Source of the DNA: Apodospora peruviana
Taxonomy: Eukaryota; Ascomycota; Sordariomycetes; Sordariales; Lasiosphaeriaceae
Direction: 5' to 3'
Assembly: GCA_033439685.1 (NCBI GenBank)
Contig: JAUEDM010000001.1
Coordinates: forward strand, 6,386,001 to 6,450,000
DNA length: 64,000 nt
Numbering within the stretch: the first letter of the stretch is position 1; each line of letters starts with the position of its first letter. Positions 1 to 11,048 of this stretch are shown piece after piece. The notes beneath the pieces are model-generated. The model saw only the letters and a program-made list of their open reading frames with translations. It did no database searches and had not been told where the DNA came from. A program made the position numbers and the translations under genes.

Positions 1-2360
1 GTCCCCACTGGATTTTCCATTGGGCGCCGACAATGAGGGTAGAGAATTTGGGGTGTGCTACATGCACGCGTCGGACAATCTCACAGCCTTGTGGATCCAA
101 ATGACTCGGGACTACAGGATCAAGGTGAAACTTGCTCGCAGCCAATACGATGCCACCGTGAAAGCATGTCTCCAGATGGCTTCTAGCCCTCGCGCAAGGC
201 CCAGCAATCTCTTTGCACGCAAAGCGTTCTACGTGCCACACCCAGCAACAGTATGGCGAAGACGACTGATCCTTGCTACCAACAACCGCTTCTTTCTGAG
301 AAGCCAGCCAAGCGTCCAATGACCTTGAATGATGGAACCGATGAGCACGATAATGAAGTCGACGATGAGCAGCACGAGCAGGGTAACCCGGCTGAGCACC
401 GAACATGGCTCACTTCGCCTTTTCCAGCCACCACCCCTGCATCCCTCCGAGGATCTCCAGGATCTTGATTATGAACCTGGGAGACAGCATTCCTGCTCTG
501 GAGATTATGCATGTCCAACAAAAAAAAAAAATAGAGAGACAAGTGATGTATTTTCTGGACTCCAAAAGTTAAACACCTCGCGTAGCTGTAGTCTTGTTCT
601 AAAGATGCTCTCATCAGGTTCCGGAGACCTGTGGTCCTAAAATCAAATCTTGTAACACTGCCAGCCATCCTAAATATTACTCCTTCGTTTCAGTACAGCG
701 CCAATCACCTTATCGATCTTTCGAGCTCTCCGGCCAAGCGCGCGGGTGCAAATGCTACCTCTTCCGAGGCCATCGTGACAAACTTCCCGCCCAGGTGATC
801 ACCCTGGCTCCAAAGCCCACTCTCAAAGAACGTGTCTGGGCTCACAGAAGACCCCCCTCAAGCTTCGAGCATTGGCTGGTTCGACATTCGGGAAATCAAT
901 AGCTTTTGTCTCCGATTTGGCTGGACGTGGTAGTCGCTCGATGTTTGTCCGAACCACCAATGGTCCTGGGCAGAGCCGGACAGGCTGGGGTGTTGGAGGG
1001 GAGCTAATTGCCGGGGAATTGGGCGGTGGCGTAACAATAACTGCTGGAAGCGTGGGGCCGTTGGGACGAGGAGCACGAGGTATGCAAATAGGCGCGCAGG
1101 AGCCGTCGTGAGCGTTTATTGTGACGGCCACTATTTTCAGAGAATCAAAGTCAGGACACGTGGACTTCTTCGTTAAGCACTGGAAGAGTAGAGAAAGGCC
1201 TACTGATTGGAACAGTGCGGCGTCGTGATGATCACAGAAATGAAACAGCTTCTTGGTTCGCAGGGCAAGAGAAGTTGAAGAGAGTCAAGCTGAGAGTGGT
1301 GTGTGTGTGTGTGTGTCTGTGTGGGTTAAAAGCGTTGGGAGGCTCCAGAATGCTCCCTTAAGTTCTGGAGCAGTATATACCGATGTTTCTGAATGGCAGG
1401 AGCTACCACCACAAGAAGCTGGGACCGACTGCCGGCAGCCCCGTTCAAAATTTTCTCTAGCCTTCTCTCAGCACGGCCAAGCAGGAACTGACAATAACGC
1501 CATGGTCAGTTATTTGGCAGTGACTCAATCACAGCTTGACACTTGACAAACTTGACAACCCCTGGCGGCATGCCTGTCTTTTCCTGACGTTCCGATCGAA
1601 GAACAGCATTCAAACCCGACAGATGATCATCTCACAATCTCACAGGTCATGGGCCAACCCGGATCCTCACCGTCCTCGCCGCCAATTATTGAACGCTCGT
1701 GCCCGCACCCACATGACGCCTTCCAGCTTGGTGTTCTCCTCTTTCAAGACCCAAGCACGAACTTCACTTGTGACACTCTGCCACGGCTATCACATCACGG
1801 TACTTGTCACTCCTCATTCTGGTCCCTTGTTAATTGTGGCTTTCAATCCAGCTCTCTCGGTTGCTGTACACGATTCTGAGGAACCGGCAGCGGTCACCCG
1901 TCGATGCTGGTCGTCTGGGAGACAGGTATCTTGACGCTAGAGGCGAATTAATATTCACTCTTATCCTCGCAAATCAGAGAGTACACGATCACACGATGTT
2001 TCTGCGGTTCAAAATCTGAGCGGGTTGGCGATGCGGATGACATCCGCAACGTGCGGATTGAAGGCACCCCCCAAGACCCGGCGACCTGAAAGCTGCCGTC
2101 CAACGAAAGAAACATAAACTCGTGAACATACGGTGGACATGGCAGTCTCCTGACAGCAAGGCAGCTGGGTTTGCTGGGCTGGCGATCGTCTCCTTGGAAA
2201 GAAGTACAAAAAGCATCGCCTCCTCCCTGAAGTCTTCAAAGCTCCCTCGAAACGTTATCTTGCACATCACAGCCTGAGCACATCTTTCTTCGAGAATCAT
2301 ACCTTCAGCCAAGCACATACAACCAGCTATCAACCAGAGGAAGCAACACCATTCTTCAAG
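1..2360. other. Gene-poor left flank
   Basis: No gene is supported here. Short open frames exist on both strands, for example a glycine-rich plus-strand stretch near 870-1110, but none has a recognisable domain, a splice model or a convincing start. A GT dinucleotide run lies at about 1297-1316. The last 70 bases before 2361 are CA-rich and look like the 5' leader of the secreted-protein exon that follows. Confidence 0.5.
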
Positions 2361-2543
2361 ATGAAGACAGCTCTCGTCATCGTCGCCCTGCTCGACGGTC
2401 TCATCGTTTATGCAGCTCCTGCAAGCGAGCCCAGGGACCTCACCGCCGTCGAGAGAACCTCCACCGATGGCACCCGCCTCAGCATGAGTAAGTTCCTACC
2501 TCTCTTTTCCTTCACACAGAACAAACCACAGCCAGACAGATAG
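2361..2543 (+). CDS. Short secreted-protein exon, possibly a truncated gene
   Basis: The ATG lies in a good fungal context (TTCAAG-ATG) after a CA-rich leader. It opens a typical signal peptide: MKTA, then a hydrophobic core of about 14 residues ending in YAAPAS, a likely signal-peptidase site. A charged stretch (EPRDLTAVERTSTDGTR) follows. A canonical donor GTAAGT begins at 2488, so exon 1 is probably 2361-2487; read without splicing the protein is 60 residues. The nearest plausible acceptor is at 2612-2614, and the downstream sequence is then antisense to the NUFIP1-like pseudogene and looks like low-complexity serine-rich noise. I infer a secreted-protein gene whose 3' part has been lost or replaced. 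The function is unknown. Confidence 0.4.
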   Translation: MKTALVIVALLDGLIVYAAPASEPRDLTAVERTSTDGTRLSMSKFLPLFSFTQNKPQPDR

Positions 2544-2559
2544 TGTCGTTCGACAAACA

Positions 2560-3132
2560 CTAGCTCACCCTTCTTCACATCTAATTGGTTGGCTCCGCTT
2601 CCCTGTTCGTTAGATACTATATTGCCGTCCAACCAGCCATCGTCTCCTTCATCCTGCTGCTCCCGCTTTCGCTTTCCGACGATGGACGCCCCAAGGTCAC
2701 GGACTCCCTACTCGAGCTCTTCAAGCTTTTCCTCATCGGCGGACACTTTGATGGCATCTTTACCAAGCGCCAGAGTCGCTTTGGCATCGGCCCTTGCTTT
2801 GGTCGGATACTTAGTCCGCCGTTCGGCAATCCACTCGGCGATCTCGGCTGAACCAATCGGGCTATACTCATGGTTAGAATAACGCCAGGGCAAGAAGGAC
2901 TTGGAAAACTTACTTGGGTGCATCAGCACCGAACCCCCTCGTCTCCGCCGAAATCTTCATCCGACTCATTGCCGGGAGTCATACCGAGCGTATTGGTTTT
3001 ACGCTTCTTCTTCTTCTTCTTCTTCTTCTTCTTCTTCTTCTTCTTCTTCTTCTTCTTCTTCTTCTTCTTCTTTGCTGCAGACTGCAGCAAAGAGGAGATT
3101 TGTTTCGGCGGTGGCCCACCGTCCTGCCACAC
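2560..3132 (-). pseudogene. NUFIP1/Rsa1-family pseudogene fragment
   Basis: Read on the minus strand, a lysine tract is followed by KRKTNTLGMTPGNESDED, then an acidic stretch, an intact 52-nt intron (2862-2913, GTAAGT donor, CTAAC branch-like site, TATAG acceptor) and SAEIAEWIAERRTKYPTKAR. That last block is the conserved NUFIP1 domain core (family signature: I-x-x-W-x-x-E/A-R-R-x-x-Y/W/F-P-T). Further on come EKLEELE and KRKREQQDEGDDG, as in the basic tail of the family. NUFIP1/Rsa1 proteins help assemble box C/D snoRNPs. Two lesions are visible: a frame break repaired by removing one base from the five-C run at 2934-2938 (plus strand), and an in-frame TAG at 2708-2710 between LEELE and GVRDLG. 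No 5' end of the gene is recognisable. I call it a pseudogene; sequencing error could explain the first lesion but not easily the second. Confidence 0.7.
3004..3072. repeat. CTT/AAG trinucleotide microsatellite (about 23 units)
   Basis: An uninterrupted CTT repeat. On the minus strand it falls in the NUFIP1-like fragment and reads as polylysine in the frame that continues into KRKTNTLG. The family often has a short basic K/R patch here, so the run looks like expansion of a pre-existing lysine-coding patch. Confidence 0.95.
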
Positions 3133-3617
3133 CCGGCCGCCCCGAACGCGGTGATCCCTCCGACCAAGGACGCGACGGACTCGCTTTCATCTTGCAAACC
3201 TCCATGGCGATCTGCGACTCGCAATCAGATGACGTGCCTTGCTTGTTATCCCAGTTGCCACCCCCAGCAGAAAAAGACTTAGTTCACATCTGATGTTAAC
3301 TGCGAAGAAAGACGCTGAGCGCATCTGCCTCTGGCGCGTTGACCATTGGCATTCCCTGGGCCATACCGTGACTCTCCAGACGAGGCTGACCCATTCACTG
3401 TAATTATCGCCTGTACTAAGCATTCACACCTCGAAGGTAGCAAGCATATCATTCACCAAGACTGGTCCTTTTAATCATAGGTACCTGCCACTACTTGAAG
3501 AGCACCAGACGCTCAACACTCCTCGTCCTCAACTCACCTTATCCTCCCAATCAACCCCTGAACACTTTACCAACACAGAATCCTCAACTCTCGTCCTCGA
3601 CAGCAAAGCCTCCCAAC

Positions 3618-3991
3618 ATGTCCACGCCCAAGCCATCAGACATAGAGTATCTCTCCTTTGAGAAAGCACTTTGAAGACGTACTAGACGACATAGAGATCG
3701 AATCAGCCGCGTCCAAATTCGTTGCCGAAGCGGTTGAACAGGGGACATCAATCGCCCTCCTGCGGGCCAACAACCTCTACACACTATTCCACACCCCCGT
3801 ACCGCGGGGGTTGGAACAGGAGAAATCTCACCAAGCGATCGATAAGATAATCACCACTAGAATCATCCAACACGGCACAGGTTCTCAGAATGTTGATGTC
3901 AGTGGTCGATATCGCTTGAACTTCACTAGAAGTTCTAGCCAAGACCTTTGATGCCCTAGCCATCGCCAAGGCCATGAAATGCCACATCTAG
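3618..3991 (+). pseudogene. Decayed small protein gene, unknown family
   Basis: An ATG at 3618 after a CA-rich leader starts MSTPKPSDIEYLSFEK. The frame stops after 18 codons, but removing one A from the AAA at about 3663-3665 joins it to HFEDVLDDIEIESAASKF and on to about residue 75. A second shift near 3845-3860 leads to SSNTAQVLRMLMSVVDIA. An in-frame TGA follows, and then TSLEVLAKTFDALAIAKAM and a final stop at 3989. The amphipathic, alanine- and leucine-rich character is continuous across the breaks, so this looks like one former gene of about 125 residues with two frameshifts and one nonsense codon. I do not recognise the family. Confidence 0.5.
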
Positions 3992-4528
3992 CAGCAATTT
4001 TATTGGAGGCGTTTGCGAGATATGTATAGTTCGGTACCTGTCGAGTCTGTTTCTGGCACCCTCCCGTAAAAGAAAAAGCGGGACAACGAGAGCATCATAT
4101 TGGATACATCACTCAGTGGAGGAAAGTGGGAGTTTTGGTATTGACAGGGGCCAAATCATGATAACTTTCAGTATCAGCTATCACTCATCTAGCAGCTATG
4201 GCAGGTAGTTAGATCAAAGAAATCCCAATCTCCCCGGAACTTACCACAACAAGCCCCCTTCTCCCCACCAGGCCACCAGTCACGCCGAAGAGAGAGAAAG
4301 CTAAGAGAGAGAAAGCTATTCGGAGTCCTGGGCTGTGTTGCCACAATGCCACCATCGACACACCTTCGTCGACCAAGCCATCTCAAGCAGCGCGTATGTG
4401 AACAACGACCTGGAAATATATTACTAATATATTTTTCCACTCTCCGATTAGCCTGCGCTGCTCTCACGACAACCGAGGACCCCAGAAGAACAGACCCTCG
4501 ACCTGGCTTTTCAAAGAGACCATGAAAG

Positions 4529-4533
4529 CCCCC

Positions 4534-4564
<31 letters not shown>

Positions 4565-4568
4565 AAAA
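4529..4568. repeat. C26 followed directly by A14
   Basis: A run of 26 C is joined without interruption to 14 A, with no coding context on either strand. The exact lengths are unlikely to be reliable in any assembly. Confidence 0.9.
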
Positions 4569-5531
4569 CACAACTCAACGACCAACCCCAAAGCCTTGCA
4601 GAGCGCCCCTGTCGTCTTCCAAGTGTCCAGATCATCCCGGTGTAATTTTCATGTCCCATGTAGCCAAAAAGACTTAAAGGTGCAATGGGAAAGAATCGGG
4701 AGTGGATGTCATTCAGACGACCGAGAGGTCCTTTTGTGACGCTATCCCCGACAACTTGGACTTGGCCGCCTCAATCAGGCCATTGATGCTGCAGTACGTC
4801 ATGTCCAGGTTGTCAAGGCGGGGCATAAGGACCCAAGGAACTCAAGTCCACCATCAAGATGTCCAAGGTGAGGAGTGTATAAGTTGCTTTGCGGTGTGCT
4901 GTCGAGGCGTTGGATGACTTCAGACTGGCCAGCTTGGACTTGAACCTCTGCTCCGCAACCTGAAACAAATGAAACCGAAGTTTTTGGGATACTCAGCAGG
5001 TCCTTGGAGTAACAGGACCATGTGTTCGCCTCGCCGCGCCTCGGAGGAGGCTGAATCGTTACACACGTCGAGCGTTCAGGTATTTATCTTCTCGTAGGCG
5101 GAAACCGGGCTGGTTGGCGCAATGAATCGTCACACAGGTCCGACGCACTTCTGGCCCCAGAGTTGCCCGTCACACCAGTGACATGCCCATCTTTGGTGGG
5201 AAAGATCGCCGTAAAGATCGAGACTGGCAACCCCAGGACCGGGCCACGACGATGAATCGTGACCCATGTACGCCGGACTCGTGAAAGGGAACCAAAAAGA
5301 ACCGAGACCAAGAAATAGATATGTCGATAAATTCTATCTGTATGAAGTGATTGTTAGCTCGGGCGTCATCTTCTGCTTGAGCTGTGACGAGAAATGTTCG
5401 CTGACGGAGTCTTGCACTGGATGACAAGGACCGATGGATGTTTGAACAAACAGAAAAGCCAGGGCATGGTATTGACTGGAAGAGGGACAAGAAGACTCCG
5501 GGAAGCGGAGAATATGGATTGCGTACCGATG

Positions 5532-5830
5532 TGTTGTAATGGTGATATAGGAAATGATGTTGGTGATATGTGATATGGCGAAGTTGGTGACCGGTCCTGC
5601 TCGGAACCACATTGTCAGCTTCAGTGCAAAGGAGTAATCTGTCGGACAACAAAAAGAGCTGGCATTGGTAGCGATGGGGAGGGGAAGACCTGAAACTCAC
5701 TGATTTGTTGTAATGGTGATATAGTAAAGATGACGATAGTGATGTTGGCGAAGTAGGGGAACCCTGTTGCCAGATCCCAGGCCATCAGCAGTCAGTGCAA
5801 AAGATGGAGCAGTCGGACGACAATACAACG
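5532..5830. repeat. Diverged tandem duplication, about 175-bp period
   Basis: An exact 19-bp word, TGTTGTAATGGTGATATAG, occurs at 5532-5550 and again at 5706-5724. After each copy the same words follow in order: GGCGAAGT, a CAG-rich stretch, TCAGTGCAAA and GTCGGAC followed by AAC or GAC. The two copies differ by many substitutions and small indels, so this is an old duplication. No open frame is preserved. Confidence 0.7.
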
Positions 5831-7718
5831 ACCTGACGGCGAGGAGGGGAGTAACCTGACGCACAAGAAAGTTCAAGTATAAAAAGAAAGGCCATGATTG
5901 TGGCCGGCCGTAGGCGTGAAATGATAAAATGATAGCAAAAAAAGATGTCGGTAAGGACGCAACCTGGAGAGAGGTGAGAAAAAGGAAAGAAGAAAGGAAT
6001 TCGAGGAATTATCTCGAGACTTTAAAATCCAGCACCAGATCCAGAGAGAGGCTGGCCTCAGGCAACATTGTCGTGGCCAGGGACGCCAGGAGAGGCAGAG
6101 GCGGCAGGCACGTTCTTCCATTTCCGTCTGTCATTCTCGTGCTGGGGACAAGGACCTTCGAGGTCATATATGTACCTACCCCTTACCTCTAGGTACTTGG
6201 CAGACATACCTGTTGCGTACAGTGAGGAGGTACTTCTCTGTACATAGAACCACATGATGTGCAGCCCAGAGGAGGTGCGTTAAGTCCATGGTGAGGGCTA
6301 GATGACACTGCATCCGTGTGCCTGCTGCTGCCAGACTTGTGAGATCGGACGACGAGTATCTTCCATCTCGATCTCGACGTTGCTGTCTCCTTCCCTGACC
6401 GAAGGGGCAGTCAAACTGCGAGCATCACCTTCGTGGCCTGGACTCCTGTCAGGTCCCGGAACCGAAAGACCTGACTGCATGCGATCCCTCCTTCACAGTA
6501 GCTGCGGCCCAAGGTCTTGTGCTAGTCATCGGGCCAAGAGCAAGCCTCAGGGTCACTATGTTGCTTGACATGAGGCATAGGTTGGACCATTCGATCCGGC
6601 AAGCGAGGAATAACTGCATGCCTTACCTTGATCACTTGGCCACCTCCTGACAGGATTCTATCTATCTAAATATCGTGGCCCTTTGGGCGACGGGCCAGAT
6701 CTGTGAGAGTGAGAGACGGAGGGAAGGCTGTCAGCGGTGGGGTGCGTATAACTTGAAGGAGTCGGATAGCAGCGGAGTGGTCTGTCTACCTTTCAGACGG
6801 AAGGCACAACCGCAAAGTGATTCGACTCCGCTCCGTGTCCCTAGAAATCTTCTGCGAGAAAGGACCGTAGCTGTTCGTCGATTTAGATGCCTCAGGCTGT
6901 TGGGTAGCCCCTCGAGATGGAGTCTGGACTGGTCCAGACTCGCTGGGTTGTTGAAGGTACCGGAGGAGACAACTGTCAGGGTGGTTTATACCCAAGGTAC
7001 CTCCTTCTGTTCTAACCCAGACGCGGCTGTCTCTCTCTGAGTCGAAGATGACCGCATTAGAGACCCATAGTTTTGTTGCGCAGTCCTCTTCACTCGTGCC
7101 TCCCTATGTCCTGCAGTATGGCTCCGACACTTCACCGTGTGTCTGTTTCTGGACTGGCAAACGTCCCGGGACCGATTTCTATCTTTCACTTTGAAGACGG
7201 ACCTCGTCCACGGCGATCCAGAAATTTAATGTCGGCTGGTCCTTGTCCCGTGGGGTTCAGCAGGTGAGACGAGGATAACAAAATCCCAGTTTGCTTCAAT
7301 CCAGAGCTCTTTCCTCTGCGGGTTGCGAGCCGAGGACATCGTTTCGTCTCATCTCTTGTGCTGCCTCAACGGCATACCTGCCTAGGTAGCTTTAACCATC
7401 GGAAAAAGATATGCAATCCGCGAGAAAGAGCAGCCACTCTTGGAAGCCGTATTCACCGCCTGGCTGACCCTCTTCCTCGTCGTCAACCTTAGCTCAGATG
7501 CATGGCACCGAGCAGCTTGTCCAAAGGTATGAATTTCTATCCACGTCCTTGTACCATACATGACCTTCTTTGCAACGCACCCTTCCACCGTTTGCCTCTG
7601 ACACTGTCTACGCAAACTCGCATACATTCTCGTGCGTCACACCCCAACAGTTTCCCCCAAGTAGTGTCGTTTGCTGACATTGACTTGTAACTCTCAAGAT
7701 CACTATCCGAAAAGAAGT

Positions 7719-9293
7719 ATGCAGTCCGCCAAACGATTGGCGGCCTCCCCGGCTCCCCCCCCCCCCCCCCCCCCCCCCCCGCCAAGGTTGACCAAACGAT
7801 TGCGGTCGTCCTCCTCTGTCCCCGCTCCAACGATGAAGGACATCATCGCTCGAGATCCACAGGTACCTGGCGCCTGTGGTGTCTTTCTCAACGAGGGGCC
7901 CCTGTGGGAACACCAAGCCGAAGAGCGGAACGGCGGGCAGGCGCCATATCAATTTCTTGCTTGCCAGCTCGCAGGTCGGAACACCATGGTGACCGGCCGC
8001 CACCTCGAGGTTGACGACAAAGGCTACCTCCGAAACGCCATGAACTTTGCTCTGCCTGGCGCCGACGACCGCGACTATAGCGGCCTCGAGGACATCCTCC
8101 TGATGGCGAAGCACCTCGACTTCCTCGAGAAGCTGTTCGACTACCACTCGATCCGGGCGGCGCACGATGAAGTCGACGACGCGCAGCACAGGCGCGACCC
8201 GTCGTCTGCAAACCCCTTTGCTCGTCTGTTTCACCTGGTCGTCAAGTTGCTTGGAAAGTTCGAAGATAACCCGAGGGGCAAGATTCCAAAGCCGAGGGTA
8301 GATTTTCTGAAAGTAAGTTTGCAAGTCTTGTTCCAGAGTGTATTAGCCCTCCATATACTCGCTCCCACTTTCAATACGCCCAATCCATCCACGTACTCCG
8401 TTCTTTACTGACCACCCTGTCCCAGGAGTTTCTGGAGGAATGCCGGTGGGAACCGGACACTGAGTTCATCGGCGATGCATTCCACAATTTCTGGGCCAAT
8501 ATCGACAGCTGGCTACTCCGTGCCACCACATTCACGCCGAAATACGGGAAGCAGGACGGTCCAGATGACCACCATTGCCGTCAGTGCTTCTTCGACCACC
8601 AGACCATCGCAAAGTCCTGGACAGACTGGGCCAAGAACTCAGTCGTGGCCGAGACCCTGGGCCTGCAGTACATTTCCCTAGCGCAGTGTAAGGGGTGCGA
8701 AAGACCGTTCGGCGAAGTATACAACGGTCTTCAACCTTGACCTCTCGATGGACCGTTACATGTTCCGCGGCGAGATGAAAACGAATACCAGTCTTTACCG
8801 AGTGCTCAATGGATGGTCCTATGATCAGGTATTTGAGTTGCCTTTGGTCTGTCCCGAAGGATGCTCGACCGAGCAGATGGGACGGCGGCGGAACTTCATC
8901 TCGGTGACGGGCGGACGGATCTGCCTCACCTTTGACTATGAGCCGCATCACGCGGATGTCGACCTACCTGAGCGGTTCAACTTTTCGTCGTTTTGTGTGG
9001 GCAAGCAGAAGGTGTGGGCGCGCCTGATCACTGTCGTTCGTCACTTCAAGGACGTCAAAAACATGAACAAGGGGGAGCGATACCATGTGACATACACCAG
9101 GAAGCGGTTCGCCGGTTCAAATGACGAGTTCTGGGTGTGTTTTGATCGGACCAGAAAGGCGCCGCAGCACCGATCCCCCTTTGACGACTGCCGCGAGGGA
9201 CAGCACAACGTCCTTGCCCTTTACGAGTGTATGCCGCGTGCGGAGGAGTACCTGGAGAAGAATCCCCACGAGGATCCCGGAGAGAAAGCTTAA
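7719..9293 (+). CDS. Conserved-looking fungal protein of unknown function, frame broken once
   Basis: The first ATG (7719) gives MQSAKRLAASPA, a polyproline run and a basic RLTKRLRSSSS segment. Exon 1 is 7719-8312; an intron (GTAAGT donor, CCCAG acceptor) spans 8313-8425; exon 2 opens with EFLEECRWEPDTEF. The frame stops at 8738-8740, but a +1 frame that is open from about 8682 to 9293 continues the protein (TVFNLDLSMDRYMFRGEM onward). Removing one G from GGGG at 8692-8695 fuses both halves into about 486 residues without disturbing composition. Cysteines are clustered in HCRQCFFDHQ and in VCPEGCSTEQ. It is rich in aromatic and charged residues, with no signal peptide or membrane segment. I do not recognise the family. 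Either the gene carries a real frameshift or the fourth G is a read error. Confidence 0.65.
7755..7780 (+). repeat. C26 run inside coding sequence (polyproline)
   Basis: The run encodes most of a proline tract at residues 13-22 of the protein starting at 7719. A start at the downstream in-frame ATG (MKDIIARDPQ, about 7833) would avoid the tract, so the true N-terminus and phase across this run are uncertain. Confidence 0.9.
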
Positions 9294-10168
9294 TCGGTGA
9301 AGCTGTTTTGGTTGCGGTGGACGACCTTTGTCAGTTGCGTCGAGGTGACTCGTAAGGGCTAAAAATACCCAGCTGACCAGAAATGTGCCGTTCTGTAGCC
9401 CGATGCAGAGGAGGAGGAGATTTCCAGGTTTTGGTTGTTTGTTTCGTTTAACATCCACAGGCGATATCGCTTTGCCATGTCCAGCTTTACGCACTTGGCG
9501 TGTTCTGGACGTGTTGAGCTAAGTCTTACCGGACGTGTCTAAGCAAGCCGACGAGCCGTGTGCAAAAGCCACGGCAAGGTACGATCCGGTCGAGGCCGAA
9601 GGGACGGCTACGGATCGAGTTCTAGATCATGTTTAGTGTTTTGGCGTTTGTGGTGTAGGAGGGTTGCTGTCTGGCCGGCGGCGGTTAGTTTCTTGGGGCC
9701 GGGCCAGGACTTTGAAGCGCCCCATGACGGTGCGAATCTGGTCGTGGTTGGCGTTTGAGGAGCAGGTATTTGGGGGTTCATTTGACGTTGGACCTTAAAA
9801 GGAAGCACTTGACGGTTAGTGATACCCATAGGGGAGTTATACCGGATGGTTGTGTGTCTATCTCTTTGTAGTTGAGAGGATTATGTCGGGGTTGTCGTAT
9901 TGATGGAAGATATTTCCTCCATTTGATAGAACGAAAAAGAGGGGTTCCTCGGACCAAGATCATCACCTAATAATGCCCTAACCCTCACCATGCAACTTGA
10001 ACCGCCCGGCGATGATTCTTCGGTACAACAAGAGCACATCACGACGCTCACTTGCAACTTCTTGAAGACGAGTAACAAAGTACTCATGGAGATTGGCAAG
10101 ACCACAAAATATGTCTTGTATTCATTATCGTTAGGGCATGATATCAATACTGTACACATTGTCCCGCT
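9294..10168. other. Spacer, tail-to-tail between 7719 gene and 10169 gene
   Basis: Shared 3' flank of two convergent genes. I see no further gene or notable repeat. Confidence 0.4.
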
Positions 10169-10456
10169 CTAGTTCTTGGTTGATCGACCACCCTGCCCAG
10201 CTTCGGGGCCGTGGGTGAGTCCTTGGCTTTGTCCTCCGCTGGCGTTCATACCCTCAAGACCGGCTCCCTTCTCATGCTCTGGTACCGGTGCCGCCTTGTC
10301 TGCGCGGCTGACGCGAGTTGACTTGTGATGATTGTTGTCAGAGACGGACGACGTCTTTACGGCAGAGCTACTTACAGTTTCTTCACCGGCGCCGTGAATG
10401 ATGTTCTTGCCTGCCTCTATGGCGTTGTCAGAGGATCCGTCACCGTTTCGGGGCAT
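10169..10456 (-). CDS. Small hydrophilic protein, 95 residues
   Basis: A single-exon minus-strand gene. It starts at 10456 in the context CATCAAC-ATG and begins MPRNGDGSSDNAIEAGKN. It is rich in G, S, N, H and charged residues, with no signal peptide or membrane segment, and is predicted by eye to be disordered. Two blocks look constrained: the N-terminal MPRNGDGSSDN, and PVPEHEKGAGLEGMNASGG near residues 56-74. I recall small fungal proteins opening with the same PRNGDGSSDN motif, but this is memory and not a search result. The function is unknown; heat- or desiccation-type small hydrophilic proteins have this composition, which is inference only. Confidence 0.65.
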   Translation of the reverse strand: MPRNGDGSSDNAIEAGKNIIHGAGEETVSSSAVKTSSVSDNNHHKSTRVSRADKAAPVPEHEKGAGLEGMNASGGQSQGLTHGPEAGQGGRSTKN

Positions 10457-11048
10457 GTTGATGGTTGGTGTTGTTGTGTTTGTTATTGTTGCTGCTCGTT
10501 CAAGAAAAGGTAGGTATGCTTGGGGTTGATTTACTGTATGAGAATAAGATAAGTCAACTGAAGATCTAAAGCGAGGGCGAAGCAGCTATTTCAACTCGGC
10601 CGTCCGAGGAGTCAAAGACGAGTTTTGACGTCATGATCTCGATGATCCCGCCGGAAATACCGTCATGATTCGAAACTTTGCCGAAGTCTGTGAAAGGAGA
10701 CTGGACGATCTCTGGGGTCAGGTGGCTTGGCTTTCCCCCACACCGTTGCGTCCCAGGTGCTGGAATGAGGTCGCCCAGGCACCCAGGCGTGACAGGGGGC
10801 GCACTAATAAGCCCCCGCAGCTAATAACAAGGGTTCGGCGGCGCAAGGCTGAAGCTTCTCCCATTGTCGACCTTCTCAGAAGACTCGGATCGCTTCCTGC
10901 AGCTTCGAGGTACATCTGTGCCCAGTCTCCAGCAGTATGCGACCTTTCACCATGCCAATGATCATCTTGAAGACAACGACGCTCTACCAAAGCCGAATTA
11001 CTGCTGCCCTTGTCCTTCGTCTCGAGCTGGAATCCATCGTCGCGTAAC
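10457..11048. other. Divergent promoter region
   Basis: The spacer separates the divergently transcribed small-protein gene (minus) and the first Nudix gene (plus), so it should contain both promoters. The stretch from about 10860 to 11048 is CT- and CA-rich and looks like the Nudix leader. No clear TATA box was seen. Confidence 0.4.

Larger units (their letters stand above)
3992..7718. other. Long spacer with homopolymer and diverged duplication
   Basis: No gene is supported. The stretch holds the C26A14 run and the duplicated block listed separately, plus a recurring word near ATGAATCGT-C/G-AC around 5122 and 5251. Minus-strand open frames across 5170-5700 are the complement of the duplicated block and carry no recognisable domain. 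The CT-rich stretch before 7719 is probably the leader of the next gene. Confidence 0.45.

Noticed and set aside
2979..3224. Polyarginine and polyglutamate frames across the CTT array
   Set aside because: They are the other two minus-strand frames of the same microsatellite; only the lysine frame continues into family-like sequence.
5170..5700. Minus-strand 176-codon frame
   Set aside because: It is the complement of the duplicated non-coding block, rich in H/Y/S by composition and without any domain.
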